Shown in pieces: positions 19,774 through 29,300 of a stretch of DNA of 64,000 nt (positions are counted from its first letter, which is position 1; each line of letters begins with the position of its first letter). Made by a program: the position numbers and the translations under genes. The DNA lies in assembly GCA_900450595.1 (NCBI GenBank), contig UGGS01000001.1, forward strand, positions 1,240,001 through 1,304,000. The letters are read 5' to 3'. The notes below the pieces were generated by a model that saw only the letters and a list, made by a program, of their open reading frames with translations, had not been told where the DNA came from and did not search any database. The stretch comes from [Flavobacterium] thermophilum (GTDB lineage Bacteria > Bacillota > Bacilli > Bacillales > Anoxybacillaceae).

Positions 19774-20046
19774 TTATTTTACGGCATCTTTTAACGCTTT
19801 ACCCGGTTTGAATGCAGGAACTTTGCTCGCCGGAATTTCCATTTCTTCGCCCGTTTGCGGGTTGCGTCCTTTCCGGGCGGCGCGCTCGCGCACTTCAAAG
19901 TTCCCAAAGCCGATTAATTGCACTTTATCGCCTTTTCGCAACGCTTCTGTAATCGAGTCAAATACCGCATCAACGGCTTTTGTTGCATCTTTTTTGGAAA
20001 GACCGCTTGTTTCGGCTACCGCGTTGATCAATTCCGTCTTGTTCAT
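19774..20046 (-). CDS. hup: DNA-binding protein HU
   Basis: 90-residue histone-like protein that bends and compacts [23 protein letters not shown] at the N-terminus and [20 protein letters not shown] in the DNA-binding arm match the well-known B. stearothermophilus HU as I remember it. The ATG at 20046 has AGGAGG eight bases upstream. Called hbs or hupA in Bacillus. Confidence 0.98.
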   Translation of the reverse strand: MNKTELINAVAETSGLSKKDATKAVDAVFDSITEALRKGDKVQLIGFGNFEVRERAARKGRNPQTGEEMEIPASKVPAFKPGKALKDAVK

Positions 20047-20321
20047 GCCATTCACCTCCTCCCAAGGAGCTGTTCTTGTTTACTACCATTTGTGCACACT
20101 TTTCTGCTTTTCTATACATAGACGTTGACGGCTTCGGCGGCGAAAAGGCCGGCGCATGAAAGGCGTCGCACCGGTGCAGCCAATGATTCTGCCTTCGTTC
20201 AGAAAGACAGACAGAACATGCGCCCGCGCCGCCGATGGAAGCGTCCCCTTGACCGTTCAGCGCCGCCCGCCGCTTTTAGGCGGAACTGCCTTGATTCCGC
20301 CAAGATGCGGTGACATGCCTA

Positions 20322-20350
20322 ATCTTAACCAATTTATCGCGATAATTCAA
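20322..20350 (-). promoter_or_regulatory. Possible hup promoter
   Basis: TTGAAT at 20345-20350, a 17-bp spacer and TAAGAT at 20322-20327, in the AT-rich part of the gap. It would give a leader of about 270 nt. Other AT-rich boxes nearby make this uncertain. Confidence 0.4.
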
Positions 20351-20521
20351 CATTTTTTTCGCCAAAGCGGCCAATTTTAGGCATATTTCACCAAAACAAC
20401 GATTTCAGATAAAAGATTACCATAACGCCATGCGCATAATCAAGTGCCAATCCTTATTTCTCAAGGGTTTCAACGATTTTTCCCCCATGAAAGATCCTTG
20501 ATTCAAAAAAACAAAAAAAAA

Positions 20522-20538
20522 GCCCCCGACCGGGGAGC
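20522..20538 (-). terminator. Intrinsic terminator downstream of spoIVA
   Basis: GCTCCCCG/CGGGGGGC-like stem around GT on the minus strand, followed by a run of nine Ts, G and seven Ts (20505-20521). Confidence 0.85.
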
Positions 20539-20548
20539 AAATCTCGAC

Positions 20549-20595
20549 GCCTCCGCTTTTCTTATTGTCTAGCTCCGGCTCGCCTCCGCTTTTCT
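20549..20595. repeat. 14-bp direct repeat GCCTCCGCTTTTCT
   Basis: Copies at 20549-20562 and 20582-20595, with TTGTCTAGCTCCGGCTC between. The second copy overlaps the spoIVA stop codon. The TTGTCTAGCTCCGG core resembles a short repeat common in Bacillaceae intergenic DNA (from memory). Confidence 0.5.
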
Positions 20596-22072
20596 ATAAA
20601 ATAATCGCGATGAGGCCGCCGGAGCCTTCGTTGATGATGCGTTCAAGCGTTTCTTTCAGCTTGTAGCGGGCGTTTTCCGGCATGAGCGCGAGTTTCGCCT
20701 GAATGCCTTCGCGGACGATCGAGCTGAGCGAACGGCCGAAAATGTCGGAGTTCCAAATCGACAGCGGATCGTCTTCAAAATCTTGCATCAAATAGCGGAC
20801 AAGCTCTTCGCTCTGTTTTTCCGTTCCAATAATGGGAGCAAATTCGGATTCGACGTCGACTTTGATCATATGGATTGACGGAGCCACCGCCTTGAGGCGG
20901 ACGCCAAAGCGCGATCCTTGGCGGATGATTTCCGGCTCATCCAAGCTCATATCCGACAAAGCAGGCGCGGCGATGCCGTAGCCGGTTTGTTTGACCATTT
21001 TCAGCGCGTCGGCGATTTGGTCATATTCCGCTTTCGCATGGGCGAAGTCTTGCATAAGCTGGAGCAGGTGGTCTTTGCCGCGGATCTCGACGCCGACGAT
21101 CTCTTTTAAAATTTGGTCGTACAGTTCATCCGGCGCATACAAGTCGATTTCGGCGATCCCTTGCCCCATTTCAATGCCGGCGAGCTGCGCCTTTTCGATA
21201 AAGTCGTATTCGGCGAACTGCTGGACGACCCGGTCGACGTCGCGCAGCCGCTTGATGTCTTTGACGGTGTCGCGCACCGCCTCTTGATAGCTTTCACGCA
21301 GCCAATGGTCTTCGCGCAGCACCATCACCCAGCTCGGCAAGTTGACGTTCACCTCAAGCACTGGGAATTCATATAATGCTTCACGAAGCACGTTATACAC
21401 ATCGGCTTCGCGCATGCTTTCCACGCTCATAGCGAGCACCGGGATGTCGTACTTTTCGGCGAGCTCGCGGCGGAGCGCCTCCGTTTCCGGGTGATGCGGC
21501 CGGACGGTGTTGACGATCATAATAAACGGCTTCCCGACTTCTTTCAGCTCGCTGATCACCCGTTCCTCCGCTTCTACATAGGCTTGGCGCGGGATTTCCC
21601 CGATCGTGCCGTCCGTTGTGATGACGACCCCGAGCGTCGAATGTTCTTGAATGACTTTTCTCGTCCCGATTTCCGCCGCCTCTTGGAACGGAATCGGCTC
21701 TTCGTACCATGGAGTGTGGATCATCCGCGGGCCGTTTTCGTCTTCGTACCCTTTCGCGCCGGGAACAGCATAGCCGACGCAATCGACAAGTCGGATGTTC
21801 ACTTCAAGCCCCTCGTCGACTTTCACCGTCACCGCCTGGTTGGGCACGAACTTTGGCTCCGTCGTCATGATCGTTTTGCCCGCGGCGCTTTGCGGCAGTT
21901 CGTCCTGGGCGCGCGCCTTGTCGGCTTCGTTTTTAATGTTCGGAATGACGACAAGCTCCATAAACCGCTTAATAAACGTCGATTTCCCGGTGCGGACAGC
22001 GCCGACGACCCCTAAGTAAATGTCGCCGCCGGTCCGCTCGGCGATATCTTTAAAAATATCGACCTTTTCCAA
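20594..22072 (-). CDS. spoIVA: Spore coat morphogenetic ATPase SpoIVA
   Basis: Cytoskeleton-like ATPase that forms the basement layer of the spore coat on the forespore surface. From the TTG at 22072 it is 492 residues, the length of the B. subtilis protein. Walker A VGAVRTGKS is near residue 25; TMTTEPKFVPNQAV, VDCVGYAVPGAKGYEDE and TTDGTIGEIPRQAY are the TRAFAC-type switch regions. The C-terminal tail ends in a hydrophobic SGGLIAIIL, the SpoVM-directed end. GGAGGGG stands six bases before the TTG. Confidence 0.97.
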   Translation of the reverse strand: MEKVDIFKDIAERTGGDIYLGVVGAVRTGKSTFIKRFMELVVIPNIKNEADKARAQDELPQSAAGKTIMTTEPKFVPNQAVTVKVDEGLEVNIRLVDCVGYAVPGAKGYEDENGPRMIHTPWYEEPIPFQEAAEIGTRKVIQEHSTLGVVITTDGTIGEIPRQAYVEAEERVISELKEVGKPFIMIVNTVRPHHPETEALRRELAEKYDIPVLAMSVESMREADVYNVLREALYEFPVLEVNVNLPSWVMVLREDHWLRESYQEAVRDTVKDIKRLRDVDRVVQQFAEYDFIEKAQLAGIEMGQGIAEIDLYAPDELYDQILKEIVGVEIRGKDHLLQLMQDFAHAKAEYDQIADALKMVKQTGYGIAAPALSDMSLDEPEIIRQGSRFGVRLKAVAPSIHMIKVDVESEFAPIIGTEKQSEELVRYLMQDFEDDPLSIWNSDIFGRSLSSIVREGIQAKLALMPENARYKLKETLERIINEGSGGLIAIIL

Positions 22073-22140
22073 ATGACTCCCCTCCAGTTCCTCGGTCGTT
22101 ATCGGAAACAACTGAATCAGCTAGTATAATAGGACACTAT

Positions 22141-22172
22141 ATGCATATGATGTTGTCCTGCTCAGTTATGAC
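22141..22172 (-). promoter_or_regulatory. Candidate sigma-E promoter of spoIVA
   Basis: On the minus strand GTCATAACT (22164-22172), 14 bp, then CATATGCAT (22141-22149), close to the sigma-E pattern of ATA-type -35 and CATACA-T -10 boxes. Sigma-E control of spoIVA is established in B. subtilis. Confidence 0.6.
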
Positions 22173-22190
22173 TAAAAGCCATAAATAAAA

Positions 22191-22227
22191 ATCCCTTCTC
22201 TAGAATGTATTTTTCCAGAGAAGGGAT
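22191..22227 (-). terminator. Terminator downstream of yphF
   Basis: ATCCCTTCTCT/AGAGAAGGGAT 11-bp stem followed by TTTTATTT on the minus strand; separates yphF from spoIVA. Confidence 0.85.
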
Positions 22228-22233
22228 GATGAC

Positions 22234-22956
22234 TCATTTCGTGAAAAAAATCGGCTCGTTCGTCTTGGCGTCGATCGTGTACGGAAGGGAGTACGCCGGC
22301 ACGAACAGCGAATGGTCGGTCAAAATCGGGCGGATGTCATCGCCTGGTTCATACTTGTGCGGATACTTTTTCAACGCCGCGTATAAGTCAGGACGATAAT
22401 CGATATAAATTTCCCCGCTGCCGTCAATGACAAACGACAAATTGTTGCCGGAAAACGGGCTTACGGCATACGGCGGTTCTTTGTAGCCAAGTTTTTTGTA
22501 ATCAAGCGTAAATACGCCCGGTGCGACGACATCTTGAAATGGCGGATAACGGTGCCGATCCGTATACATCGAAAGCCGCAGCTTCAAATCGCGGATGCGC
22601 TCAGCGAGACGCAGGTCAAGAAGCTTGACCGTCGGGTTCGTTTCCGCATCGATGATCATATACTGGAAAACACCCCCGCTTTCATAGGCGTTTCCCGGCG
22701 GTTCCTGCATGTAGCGGGGAACGAGCTTTTGAAAGTCAACCGGATATTTTAAATACATCGGTGTTTTCATGTCGCGCGTCTTGATCGGCAGCAATCCGCC
22801 GGTCGCCTTCCGGTATTCGTCAACCGCCGATTGGACGGCCGCCACTTGGTCTTTGTATGGAATTTGGTTTTGCTTAAGCCGCTCTTGCGGATACAAGCAG
22901 CCGGAAAGCGGCACGAGAAACAAACAGGCTAAAAGAAAGCGAGCAATCCGTTTCAT
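22234..22956 (-). CDS. yphF: Putative lipoprotein YphF
   Basis: 240 residues. The signal peptide RIARFLLACLFLVPLSGC ends in a lipobox (LSGC), so the mature protein should be lipid-anchored at the outer membrane face. No catalytic motif recognised. Named from position (between spoIVA and yphE-gpsA) and size as in B. subtilis. AGGAGG-like sequence precedes the ATG. Confidence 0.8.
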   Translation of the reverse strand: MKRIARFLLACLFLVPLSGCLYPQERLKQNQIPYKDQVAAVQSAVDEYRKATGGLLPIKTRDMKTPMYLKYPVDFQKLVPRYMQEPPGNAYESGGVFQYMIIDAETNPTVKLLDLRLAERIRDLKLRLSMYTDRHRYPPFQDVVAPGVFTLDYKKLGYKEPPYAVSPFSGNNLSFVIDGSGEIYIDYRPDLYAALKKYPHKYEPGDDIRPILTDHSLFVPAYSLPYTIDAKTNEPIFFTK

Positions 22957-22974
22957 AGTTCCTCCATCCTTTGC

Positions 22975-23178
22975 CTATTGCGGCGTCGGTCCGCTGAACA
23001 CGACAAAAATAATGATGATGCCAGCGAGAATCAACAGGACGTAAGCGATAACCGCCAGCAAAAAGCGAAGCCAGCGAATCTTGAGCTTGTAGCGGCTCAA
23101 ATAAATGAAACCGACGGAAATAAACATGAACACCATTGAGGCGATGGCGATCCACATTTTCGCTAAAGCCGGTGACAT
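22975..23178 (-). CDS. yphE: Small membrane protein YphE (DUF2768-like)
   Basis: 67 residues with two hydrophobic segments (about 8-27 and 39-61) joined by a basic loop SRYKLKIRW. The ATG at 23178 is chosen because GGAGGAAC sits six bases upstream. Function unknown; it lies between gpsA and yphF as in B. subtilis. Confidence 0.8.
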   Translation of the reverse strand: MSPALAKMWIAIASMVFMFISVGFIYLSRYKLKIRWLRFLLAVIAYVLLILAGIIIIFVVFSGPTPQ

Positions 23179-23227
23179 ACGTGTTCCTCCTTTTTTCGAC
23201 AACTATTATATCATCGCCATAAAAAAA

Positions 23228-23260
23228 GCTGAAGTAAAGCGGGGCTTTCTTTACTTCAGC
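23228..23260 (-). terminator. Terminator downstream of gpsA
   Basis: GCTGAAGTAAA/TTTACTTCAGC 11-bp stem followed by seven Ts on the minus strand. It separates der-gpsA from yphE-yphF. Confidence 0.87.
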
Positions 23261-23358
23261 ATCGCCTTATACCCTTCCGGAAGCTCAAGCCGATGATGGT
23301 TCGTCATATTGTATGCAAAACAGGGACGACTTGTACCGCCATCCGCCTATTTTCAGCG

Positions 23359-24390
23359 TTACGGCTCGGCAAAAATGTTCATGACATCGTCCATTTCCTG
23401 CTTTTTTCCGCGCGCCATGAGCGAATCGACTGCTTCTTTCGGCTCTTTCCCTTCGAACAAGACTTCATAGAGCGCCTCGGTAATCGGCATTTTGACGCCG
23501 AGTTCTCCCCCCAGCTCGTACGCCGCTTTTGTCGTCCGCACCCCTTCGACAACCATCCCCATGCTTTCGAGCACCTCGTCAAGTTTTTTTCCTTGGCCAA
23601 GCATATAACCGGCCCGCCAGTTGCGGGAATGGGTGCTTGTGCACGTGACAATCAAGTCGCCGACTCCGGCCAGCCCGGAAAAGGTGAGCGGGTTGGCGCC
23701 AAGCGCGCAGCCGAGCCGGGCAATCTCGGCCAACCCTCTTGTGATGAGGGCTGCTTTCGCATTATCCCCGTAGCCGAGCCCGTCGCTGATGCCGGCGGCC
23801 AAGGCGATGATGTTTTTCAGCGCCCCGCCGACTTCGACACCGACTAAATCCGGGTTCGTATACACGCGGAAATAGTGATGGTTCATAAATAGATCTTGAA
23901 TGCGCTGCGCCGCTTCCATATTCGGCGATGACACCGCCACCGTCGTCGGATGGCGGAGCACCACTTCTTCCGCATGGCTCGGCCCCGAAAGAACGACAAC
24001 GTCTTCCAGCCATTCGCCCATTTCCTCAGCGACAATTTCCGATACGCGCTTGTGCGTCCCCGGCTCGATGCCTTTGCTGACGGCGACCACGGTGACCGGC
24101 GCCGCCAGGCACGCGCGCGCTTTTTGCAGCACGCCGCGGATCGCCTTTGTCGGCACAGCGAGCACCGTTACGGACACGCCGTCGAGCGCAGCGCAAAGAT
24201 CATGATAACCGATGATCGCTTCCGGCAGGCGGACGCCCGGCAAATATTTTTCATTCGTCCGCCGTTTGTTGATTTCCTCGATCTGTTCAGCCCGCTGCCC
24301 CCAAAGCCGAACGCGGTGCCCGTTGTCAGCCAGAACGAGCGCCAGCGCCGTCCCCCAGCTTCCGGCGCCCAATACAGCGATGTTCTCCAT
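23359..24390 (-). CDS. gpsA: Glycerol-3-phosphate dehydrogenase [NAD(P)+]
   Basis: Reduces dihydroxyacetone phosphate to sn-glycerol-3-phosphate for phospholipid synthesis. 343 residues. NAD motif VLGAGSWGTALA at the N-terminus, LSGPSHAEEV near 138 and the catalytic lysine block GGALKNIIALAAGISDGLGYGDNAKAA are split across residues 188-215. GGAAGTGG precedes the ATG, 45 bp after der. Confidence 0.97.
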   Translation of the reverse strand: MENIAVLGAGSWGTALALVLADNGHRVRLWGQRAEQIEEINKRRTNEKYLPGVRLPEAIIGYHDLCAALDGVSVTVLAVPTKAIRGVLQKARACLAAPVTVVAVSKGIEPGTHKRVSEIVAEEMGEWLEDVVVLSGPSHAEEVVLRHPTTVAVSSPNMEAAQRIQDLFMNHHYFRVYTNPDLVGVEVGGALKNIIALAAGISDGLGYGDNAKAALITRGLAEIARLGCALGANPLTFSGLAGVGDLIVTCTSTHSRNWRAGYMLGQGKKLDEVLESMGMVVEGVRTTKAAYELGGELGVKMPITEALYEVLFEGKEPKEAVDSLMARGKKQEMDDVMNIFAEP

Positions 24391-24435
24391 CGTTTTCCAC
24401 TTCCTTTATCCGATTGTCGCAGCCTTCCGCTTTTC

Positions 24436-25746
24436 TTATTTCCGCGGGCGGGCGATGATTTTGATCGGTGTACCCTCGAAGCCAAACGCATCGCGGATGC
24501 GGTTTTCCAAAAATCGTTCGTACGAAAAGTGCATCAATTCCGGATCGTTGACAAAGGCGACGAACGTCGGCGGCTTGACGGCGACTTGCGTCATATAATA
24601 AATTTTCAAGCGCTTGCCGTTATGCGTCGGCGTCGGGTTCATCGCCACCGCATCCATAATCACTTCATTGAGCACGTTCGTCTGAACGCGCATCGCATGG
24701 TTGTCGCTGACAAGCTGCACGAGCGGCAGCAGCTTATGGAGCCGCTGTTTCGTCTTCGCCGACACAAATAAAATCGGGGCATAGTCCAAAAATGGGAAGT
24801 GATCGCGAATCTTCCGCTCAAATTCAGCCATCGTTTTGTCATCCTTTTCGATGGCGTCCCATTTGTTGACGACGAGAATCACCCCGCGCCCGGCTTCATG
24901 CGCATAGCCAGCGATTTTTTTATCTTGCTCGAGAATGCCTTCTTCGGCGTTTAGCACGACAAGAACGACATCCGACCGTTCAATGGCCCGCAACGCGCGC
25001 AGCACGCTGTATTTTTCCGTGCTTTCGTAAATTTTTCCGCGTTTGCGCATTCCTGCCGTATCAATAATAACATATTCCTGCCCTTCACGCACAAACGACG
25101 TGTCCACCGCATCCCTTGTCGTCCCGGCAATGTCGCTGACAATGACCCGCTCTTCCCCTAAGATGGCGTTGACAAGCGACGATTTGCCGACATTCGGACG
25201 GCCGATGAGGCAAAACTTAATCACGTCCTCTTCATACTCTTCGGCGGCCCCTTTTGGAAAATGGCGGACGACGGCGTCAAGCAAATCGCCAAGCCCCGTC
25301 CCGTGCGCCCCGGAAATCGGATACGGCTCCCCGAATCCAAGCGCGTAAAAGTCGTAAATCAAATCACGCATTTCCGGATTGTCGATTTTGTTCACGGCGA
25401 GCACGACCGGCTTGTTCGACCGGCGGAGCAGCTTGGCCACCTCTTCATCAGCCGCAGTCACACCGTCGCGGCCGTTCGTCATAAAGATGATGACATCCGC
25501 CTCATCAATGGCTATTTCCGCCTGCTGGCGGATTTGCACGAGCAACGGCTCATCGCCGATGTCGATGCCGCCGGTGTCGATTAAGTAAAATGTATGGTTC
25601 AGCCATTCGGCGCTGCTGTAAATGCGGTCGCGCGTCACCCCAGGCACGTCTTCCACAATGGAAATGCGCTCTCCGACAATGCGGTTGAAAATCGTTGATT
25701 TCCCCACATTCGGACGGCCGACAATCGCCACAACTGGATTTGCCAT
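24436..25746 (-). CDS. der: Ribosome biogenesis GTPase Der (EngA)
   Basis: Essential GTPase for 50S assembly. 436 residues with two tandem G domains, each starting with GRPNVGKS (residues ~8 and ~183), with NKID/NKWD G4 motifs and DTAG-type switch II ([15 protein letters not shown]), and a C-terminal KH-like domain. AAAGGGTGATAGC precedes the ATG. Confidence 0.98.
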   Translation of the reverse strand: MANPVVAIVGRPNVGKSTIFNRIVGERISIVEDVPGVTRDRIYSSAEWLNHTFYLIDTGGIDIGDEPLLVQIRQQAEIAIDEADVIIFMTNGRDGVTAADEEVAKLLRRSNKPVVLAVNKIDNPEMRDLIYDFYALGFGEPYPISGAHGTGLGDLLDAVVRHFPKGAAEEYEEDVIKFCLIGRPNVGKSSLVNAILGEERVIVSDIAGTTRDAVDTSFVREGQEYVIIDTAGMRKRGKIYESTEKYSVLRALRAIERSDVVLVVLNAEEGILEQDKKIAGYAHEAGRGVILVVNKWDAIEKDDKTMAEFERKIRDHFPFLDYAPILFVSAKTKQRLHKLLPLVQLVSDNHAMRVQTNVLNEVIMDAVAMNPTPTHNGKRLKIYYMTQVAVKPPTFVAFVNDPELMHFSYERFLENRIRDAFGFEGTPIKIIARPRK

Positions 25747-25933
25747 GCTATCACCCTTTTATCCTCATTTTTGCTTCGTTTGCTCTTGAAAAGGCGCCTT
25801 TTTCCAGGCCAGAGGTCCATCCCCGTCCCTTTGCCGCCCACCCGGCTTGAAAAGCGGGGAAGGCGCTGGGCGATGAACCAAAACGTGCTGCAACTGCTTT
25901 ATTTTATCAAAAAGTGAAACACCCAACAACCGC

Positions 25934-26119
25934 CTAATGCTTGACGATCACAAGCAGCCCGTCGCTGAGCTCATGGGCGATGCCGTCCAAAATCGCCTCC
26001 AAATTGGCGGCGATTCGCTCCATCTCCTCCTTCGTGCGGCAAACAAAGATCGGCGCACCCCCAGCGACGGCTTCACCGTTGATCGTAATGACCGCCAAAA
26101 TCATTTTTTCATGCGTCAT
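25934..26119 (-). CDS. Small partner protein of the YIEGIA protein
   Basis: 61 residues, starting MTHEKMILAVITINGEAV and ending DGLLVIVKH. It fits the small family named as the capping-complex subunit for YIEGIA (from memory). The start at 26119 overlaps the YIEGIA gene by 11 bp, with GAGAGGGGG upstream, so the pair is probably co-translated. No catalytic motif. Confidence 0.7.
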   Translation of the reverse strand: MTHEKMILAVITINGEAVAGGAPIFVCRTKEEMERIAANLEAILDGIAHELSDGLLVIVKH

Positions 26120-27011
26120 CACCGCTGCCCCCTCTCCGTTTCCAACGCCGCTCGCCCGGCATGCGGATCGCGCTCTCCAACACCGGAACATTCTCAATGA
26201 CCGCTTTCGCCTTCTCGATATCCTCCACTTGCGGCAAAATGAAAATGCCGACGCGCCCGTCGTTTAAATCACGTTTGGCGAGCGGCACGAGCGCCGGCGT
26301 CCCGGAGTCGCGGTAAATGCCGAGCGCCGTCGACACATCGTGCAAAATCGCCTGCCGCTGCCCAAGGTTGGCGATCGTTGTTCGGGCGTTGAAGTTTTTC
26401 GGCGTCAAAATAAACCCCATCCCGTAGCGCAAAATTTCTTCCCTCCGCGCCGGCAAGCCGATATTCATAATGTAAATGTTGTCCACATACAGCCCTGCCC
26501 CCTCAAAATGGGGTTTGACATATTTCACATCGGCGATATCTTTCAACCGGCTCCCGCTCATAAATCGCCGCGCCACCATCATGCCGATGGCGCTGGCCGC
26601 GAGCGCCGCCCAAACGTTCCACACTAAATAAAAAAGAGTCGATAAAAACGAAACGAAAATGACCAAATAGTTCCGCCCTTCAAACACAATCGCAATGCCT
26701 TCAATGTATGTTTTTCCGCGCGGCACTAATTCATACTGGTCAAGCTCGTTCAACGTGTTGCGCTCCATGTTGCGCACATCGCGAAACTGTGAGGCGGCCA
26801 ACGCCAAAAACGTGATGGCGGCAAACTCCTTTTCCATGATCGCCGGCACGGCGACCGTCCCTAGACCGGCAGCGATCGCCCCCAATGCGATATGGATCGT
26901 CCGCCCGTGCAAGTATGTCGGATACTGCCGGTAATCGGTGCGCAACAAATAAAGGCGCGTCAGCACTCCGACAGCGACGCCGTATAAAATGGGAAACGTA
27001 TATTCGTTCAC
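26109..27011 (-). CDS. YIEGIA family membrane protein (YphB/SeaA-like)
   Basis: 300 residues beginning at a GTG (27011) behind GGGGGG. The name-giving motif is in KTYIEGIAIVFEGRNY near residue 118. About five hydrophobic segments span residues 5-165 and a hydrophilic C-terminal domain follows. The family is linked to sporulation in Bacillus; the exact role is unknown. It sits between yphA and the small capping gene, and near der as in B. subtilis. Confidence 0.75.
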   Translation of the reverse strand: MNEYTFPILYGVAVGVLTRLYLLRTDYRQYPTYLHGRTIHIALGAIAAGLGTVAVPAIMEKEFAAITFLALAASQFRDVRNMERNTLNELDQYELVPRGKTYIEGIAIVFEGRNYLVIFVSFLSTLFYLVWNVWAALAASAIGMMVARRFMSGSRLKDIADVKYVKPHFEGAGLYVDNIYIMNIGLPARREEILRYGMGFILTPKNFNARTTIANLGQRQAILHDVSTALGIYRDSGTPALVPLAKRDLNDGRVGIFILPQVEDIEKAKAVIENVPVLESAIRMPGERRWKRRGGSGDDA

Positions 27012-27604
27012 GGCTGTCTCGCCCCCCTTACAGTCCGTTTTTCCTCGAGCTGAAGCGACAGGAAGCGGATCATTTCCCAAATAAGCAAACACGACGCGCT
27101 GATCGCCGCCGCGTCGAAAAACGAGAACGAACCGAGCACATAGTCGGGCGCCATGCGGTGAATGGCCATGGCGTATACCGCTTCCCCTTGGCAGCCGCCA
27201 AGCGCCAGACAAAGAAGGCGGGCGGCAAAGCGGCGATGAAACAAACTGCTGACGATAACGAGCCACCAAGCGAGCATCCACTGGCCGTCAAGCCAAATCC
27301 AAACCGGATCAAACAAGGCAAGCAGGCGGAAGGCGGCATAGGCAAACGCCAAGCCGGACGCCGACAGCGCCAGAAACGGAAGGCGGCATGGCCGCCGCTC
27401 GATGGCCGCATAACATGAACATAAAAAAAGAACGAAAAACGCCAACGTGGCGCGGACAACACCGATTTCCACCGTCAACGACGCGGAACTGATCATCACA
27501 AGAGCGAACGCCGCCAGCCTCGTCCGTTCGCCCGTCTTTTTCATCAAAAAGGTGGCGACAATCCATATGAACCAAAAAAAGAGATAAAAATGAGTCCCTT
27601 CCAT
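27008..27604 (-). CDS. yphA: Integral membrane protein YphA
   Basis: 198 residues, largely hydrophobic, with about six predicted membrane segments and a short basic tail (EEKRTVRGARQP). The ATG at 27604 follows AAGGGGTGG; an in-frame GTG at 27613 overlaps that site. Overlaps the YIEGIA gene start by 4 bp. Named by synteny and size; function unknown. Confidence 0.7.
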   Translation of the reverse strand: MEGTHFYLFFWFIWIVATFLMKKTGERTRLAAFALVMISSASLTVEIGVVRATLAFFVLFLCSCYAAIERRPCRLPFLALSASGLAFAYAAFRLLALFDPVWIWLDGQWMLAWWLVIVSSLFHRRFAARLLCLALGGCQGEAVYAMAIHRMAPDYVLGSFSFFDAAAISASCLLIWEMIRFLSLQLEEKRTVRGARQP

Positions 27605-27721
27605 CTTTTCCACCCCTTATTATGTCCATTATGTCATCTTTTATGGCCGTTCATTCATGCATAGAAAAAAGAACGCCCGGTCATAGTAAAAATGATATTC
27701 ATCAAGAAAGGAGCGGGGTGT

Positions 27722-27856
27722 ATGGGAAAAGACCGTCAGGAGAAAAAGCTGAAACAATCGCGGCGCGTCGAGTCCGACCGTGACCAGTCATTCGCCTACA
27801 AAGGCGCAGCCCGGCTTGATACGCCGGAAGAAGCGCGCGAACGGAACAGGCAGTAA
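27722..27856 (+). CDS. ypzI: Small YpzI-like protein
   Basis: 44 residues, starting MGKDRQEKKLKQSRRVESD and ending EEARERNRQ: very hydrophilic, charged, probably unfolded. AAGGAGCGGGG precedes the ATG. It is the only plus-strand gene in this part, divergent from yphA and convergent with ypfD. The start matches the Bacillus YpzI family as I remember it; its role is unknown. Confidence 0.75.
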   Translation: MGKDRQEKKLKQSRRVESDRDQSFAYKGAARLDTPEEARERNRQ

Positions 27857-27953
27857 CAACGCGGCCGCCTGTGGAAAACCTCGCGCAGGTGGTGGGTCGT
27901 TCACACCGAACACAACGATTGTTTCTGTTGCTATACGCGATCATAATAAGAAA

Positions 27954-27984
27954 AGGGTGTTCCGGCCTTTCTCGGACACCCTTT
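27954..27984. terminator. Bidirectional terminator between ypzI and ypfD
   Basis: AAGGGTG-CCG/CGG-CACCCTT stem, seven Ts after it on the plus strand and TTTTCTTATT on the minus strand. Confidence 0.85.
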
Positions 27985-27997
27985 TTTTACACTTAGG

Positions 27998-29161
27998 TTA
28001 TTTCAATTTTTTCAACTGCTCGCCGATCACTTCGCCGAGCTGGAAGCCGCGCGATTCCGCCGTTTTCGTATACTGGCTGTAATCTTCCGCCGGAGCGGCC
28101 GTTTCTTCCTCAAGCAGCGCGCGGATGCTTAAGGAAATGCGGTGCTCGGCCTCGTTGACATCGAGCACTTTCGCTTTCACTTCATCGCCTTCTTTCAGCA
28201 CTTCATGCGGCGAACCGATGCGGCGGTTGGCAATTTGCGATACGTGGACCAATCCTTCGACGCCCGGGAAAATCTCCACGAACGCGCCGAATGAAGCAAG
28301 CCGCTTCACAGTCCCGGTGACGACATCGCCCGGCTTCACTTTTTCGCTGATGCCTTCCCACGGACCCGGAAGCGCCTCTTTGATGGACAATGACAGACGC
28401 CCGTTCTCCGGGTCGACGGCCAGCACTTTCACTTTCACCGCATCGCCTTCTTTCACCGCCTCGGACGGATGGGCGACACGCGTATGGGAAAGCTGGGAAA
28501 TATGTACGAGCCCATCAAACCCGCCGACATCGACAAAGACGCCGAAATCGGCAATGCGGCGGACGACGCCCTCGAGCACTTGGCCCGGCTCAATGCGGGA
28601 AAGCAGCTCTTTCTGCTGCCGCTCTTGCTCTTCCTCAACAACAGCGCGGTGCGACAAAATGACGCGGTTTTTCTCGCGGTCGAGCTCCACCACTTTGACG
28701 GCGAGCGTTTTTCCTTTGTAATCGGAAAAATCTTCAACATAGTGCGGTTCAACAAGCGACGCCGGAATGAAGCCGCGCACGCCGACATCGGCGACAAGCC
28801 CGCCTTTGACGATGTCTTTGATGACCGTTTCGAACGCCTCGCCGTTTGCGAACTTGCGCTCAAGCTCTTCCCACGCCCGCTCGGCATCGACTGCCTTTTT
28901 CGATAAAATGAGCAGCCCTTCTTCCCCGTCTTTGCCTTCTTCCACTTTTTTGACTTTCGCCGTCACTTCATCCCCAACGGCAACGGCATCGCTCGGCTTC
29001 TCGATATGCAAATTCGACAGCTCGCTGATTGGGATGATGCCATTTTGCTTGCTGTTTTCGACTTCGACAAGCACTTGCTTGTCCTCAAGCTTCACCACTT
29101 TGCCGCGGACGATATCGCCCACTCCATACACATTCACTTGCACATTCATTTCTTCTGTCAT
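27998..29161 (-). CDS. ypfD: S1-domain RNA-binding protein YpfD (RpsA-like)
   Basis: 387 residues with four S1 repeats (about 15-83, 101-167, 185-253 and 272-340), each with a G-D-V-V/G-x-V start and a V-H-I-S-type end (IPISELS, IPASLV, VHISQLS, VHVSQIA). Shorter than E. coli S1 (six repeats), as usual in Firmicutes. GGAGGGG precedes the ATG at 29161. Probably assists translation or RNA handling. Confidence 0.93.
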   Translation of the reverse strand: MTEEMNVQVNVYGVGDIVRGKVVKLEDKQVLVEVENSKQNGIIPISELSNLHIEKPSDAVAVGDEVTAKVKKVEEGKDGEEGLLILSKKAVDAERAWEELERKFANGEAFETVIKDIVKGGLVADVGVRGFIPASLVEPHYVEDFSDYKGKTLAVKVVELDREKNRVILSHRAVVEEEQERQQKELLSRIEPGQVLEGVVRRIADFGVFVDVGGFDGLVHISQLSHTRVAHPSEAVKEGDAVKVKVLAVDPENGRLSLSIKEALPGPWEGISEKVKPGDVVTGTVKRLASFGAFVEIFPGVEGLVHVSQIANRRIGSPHEVLKEGDEVKAKVLDVNEAEHRISLSIRALLEEETAAPAEDYSQYTKTAESRGFQLGEVIGEQLKKLK

Positions 29162-29300
29162 CGTAAAAACCCCTCCTTCATCGACTGGCGATCCTGCCAA
29201 AAGCGCGCCTCGCGCCGAGGCCGCGGCCGGCTGTCGGCAAAATAAGGACGCTTTTCTAATTATTATACCATATTTTCTCAATCAACATGTACTATAATGC

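Larger units (their letters stand above)
20047..20593. other. Intergenic region between spoIVA and hup
   Basis: No gene supported. From the right it holds the spoIVA terminator (20522-20538), a 14-bp direct repeat, about 170 bp of AT-rich sequence with a possible hup promoter (20322-20350), then a roughly 270-nt GC-rich leader before hup with several GGCGG/CCGCC complementary stretches. Confidence 0.6.
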
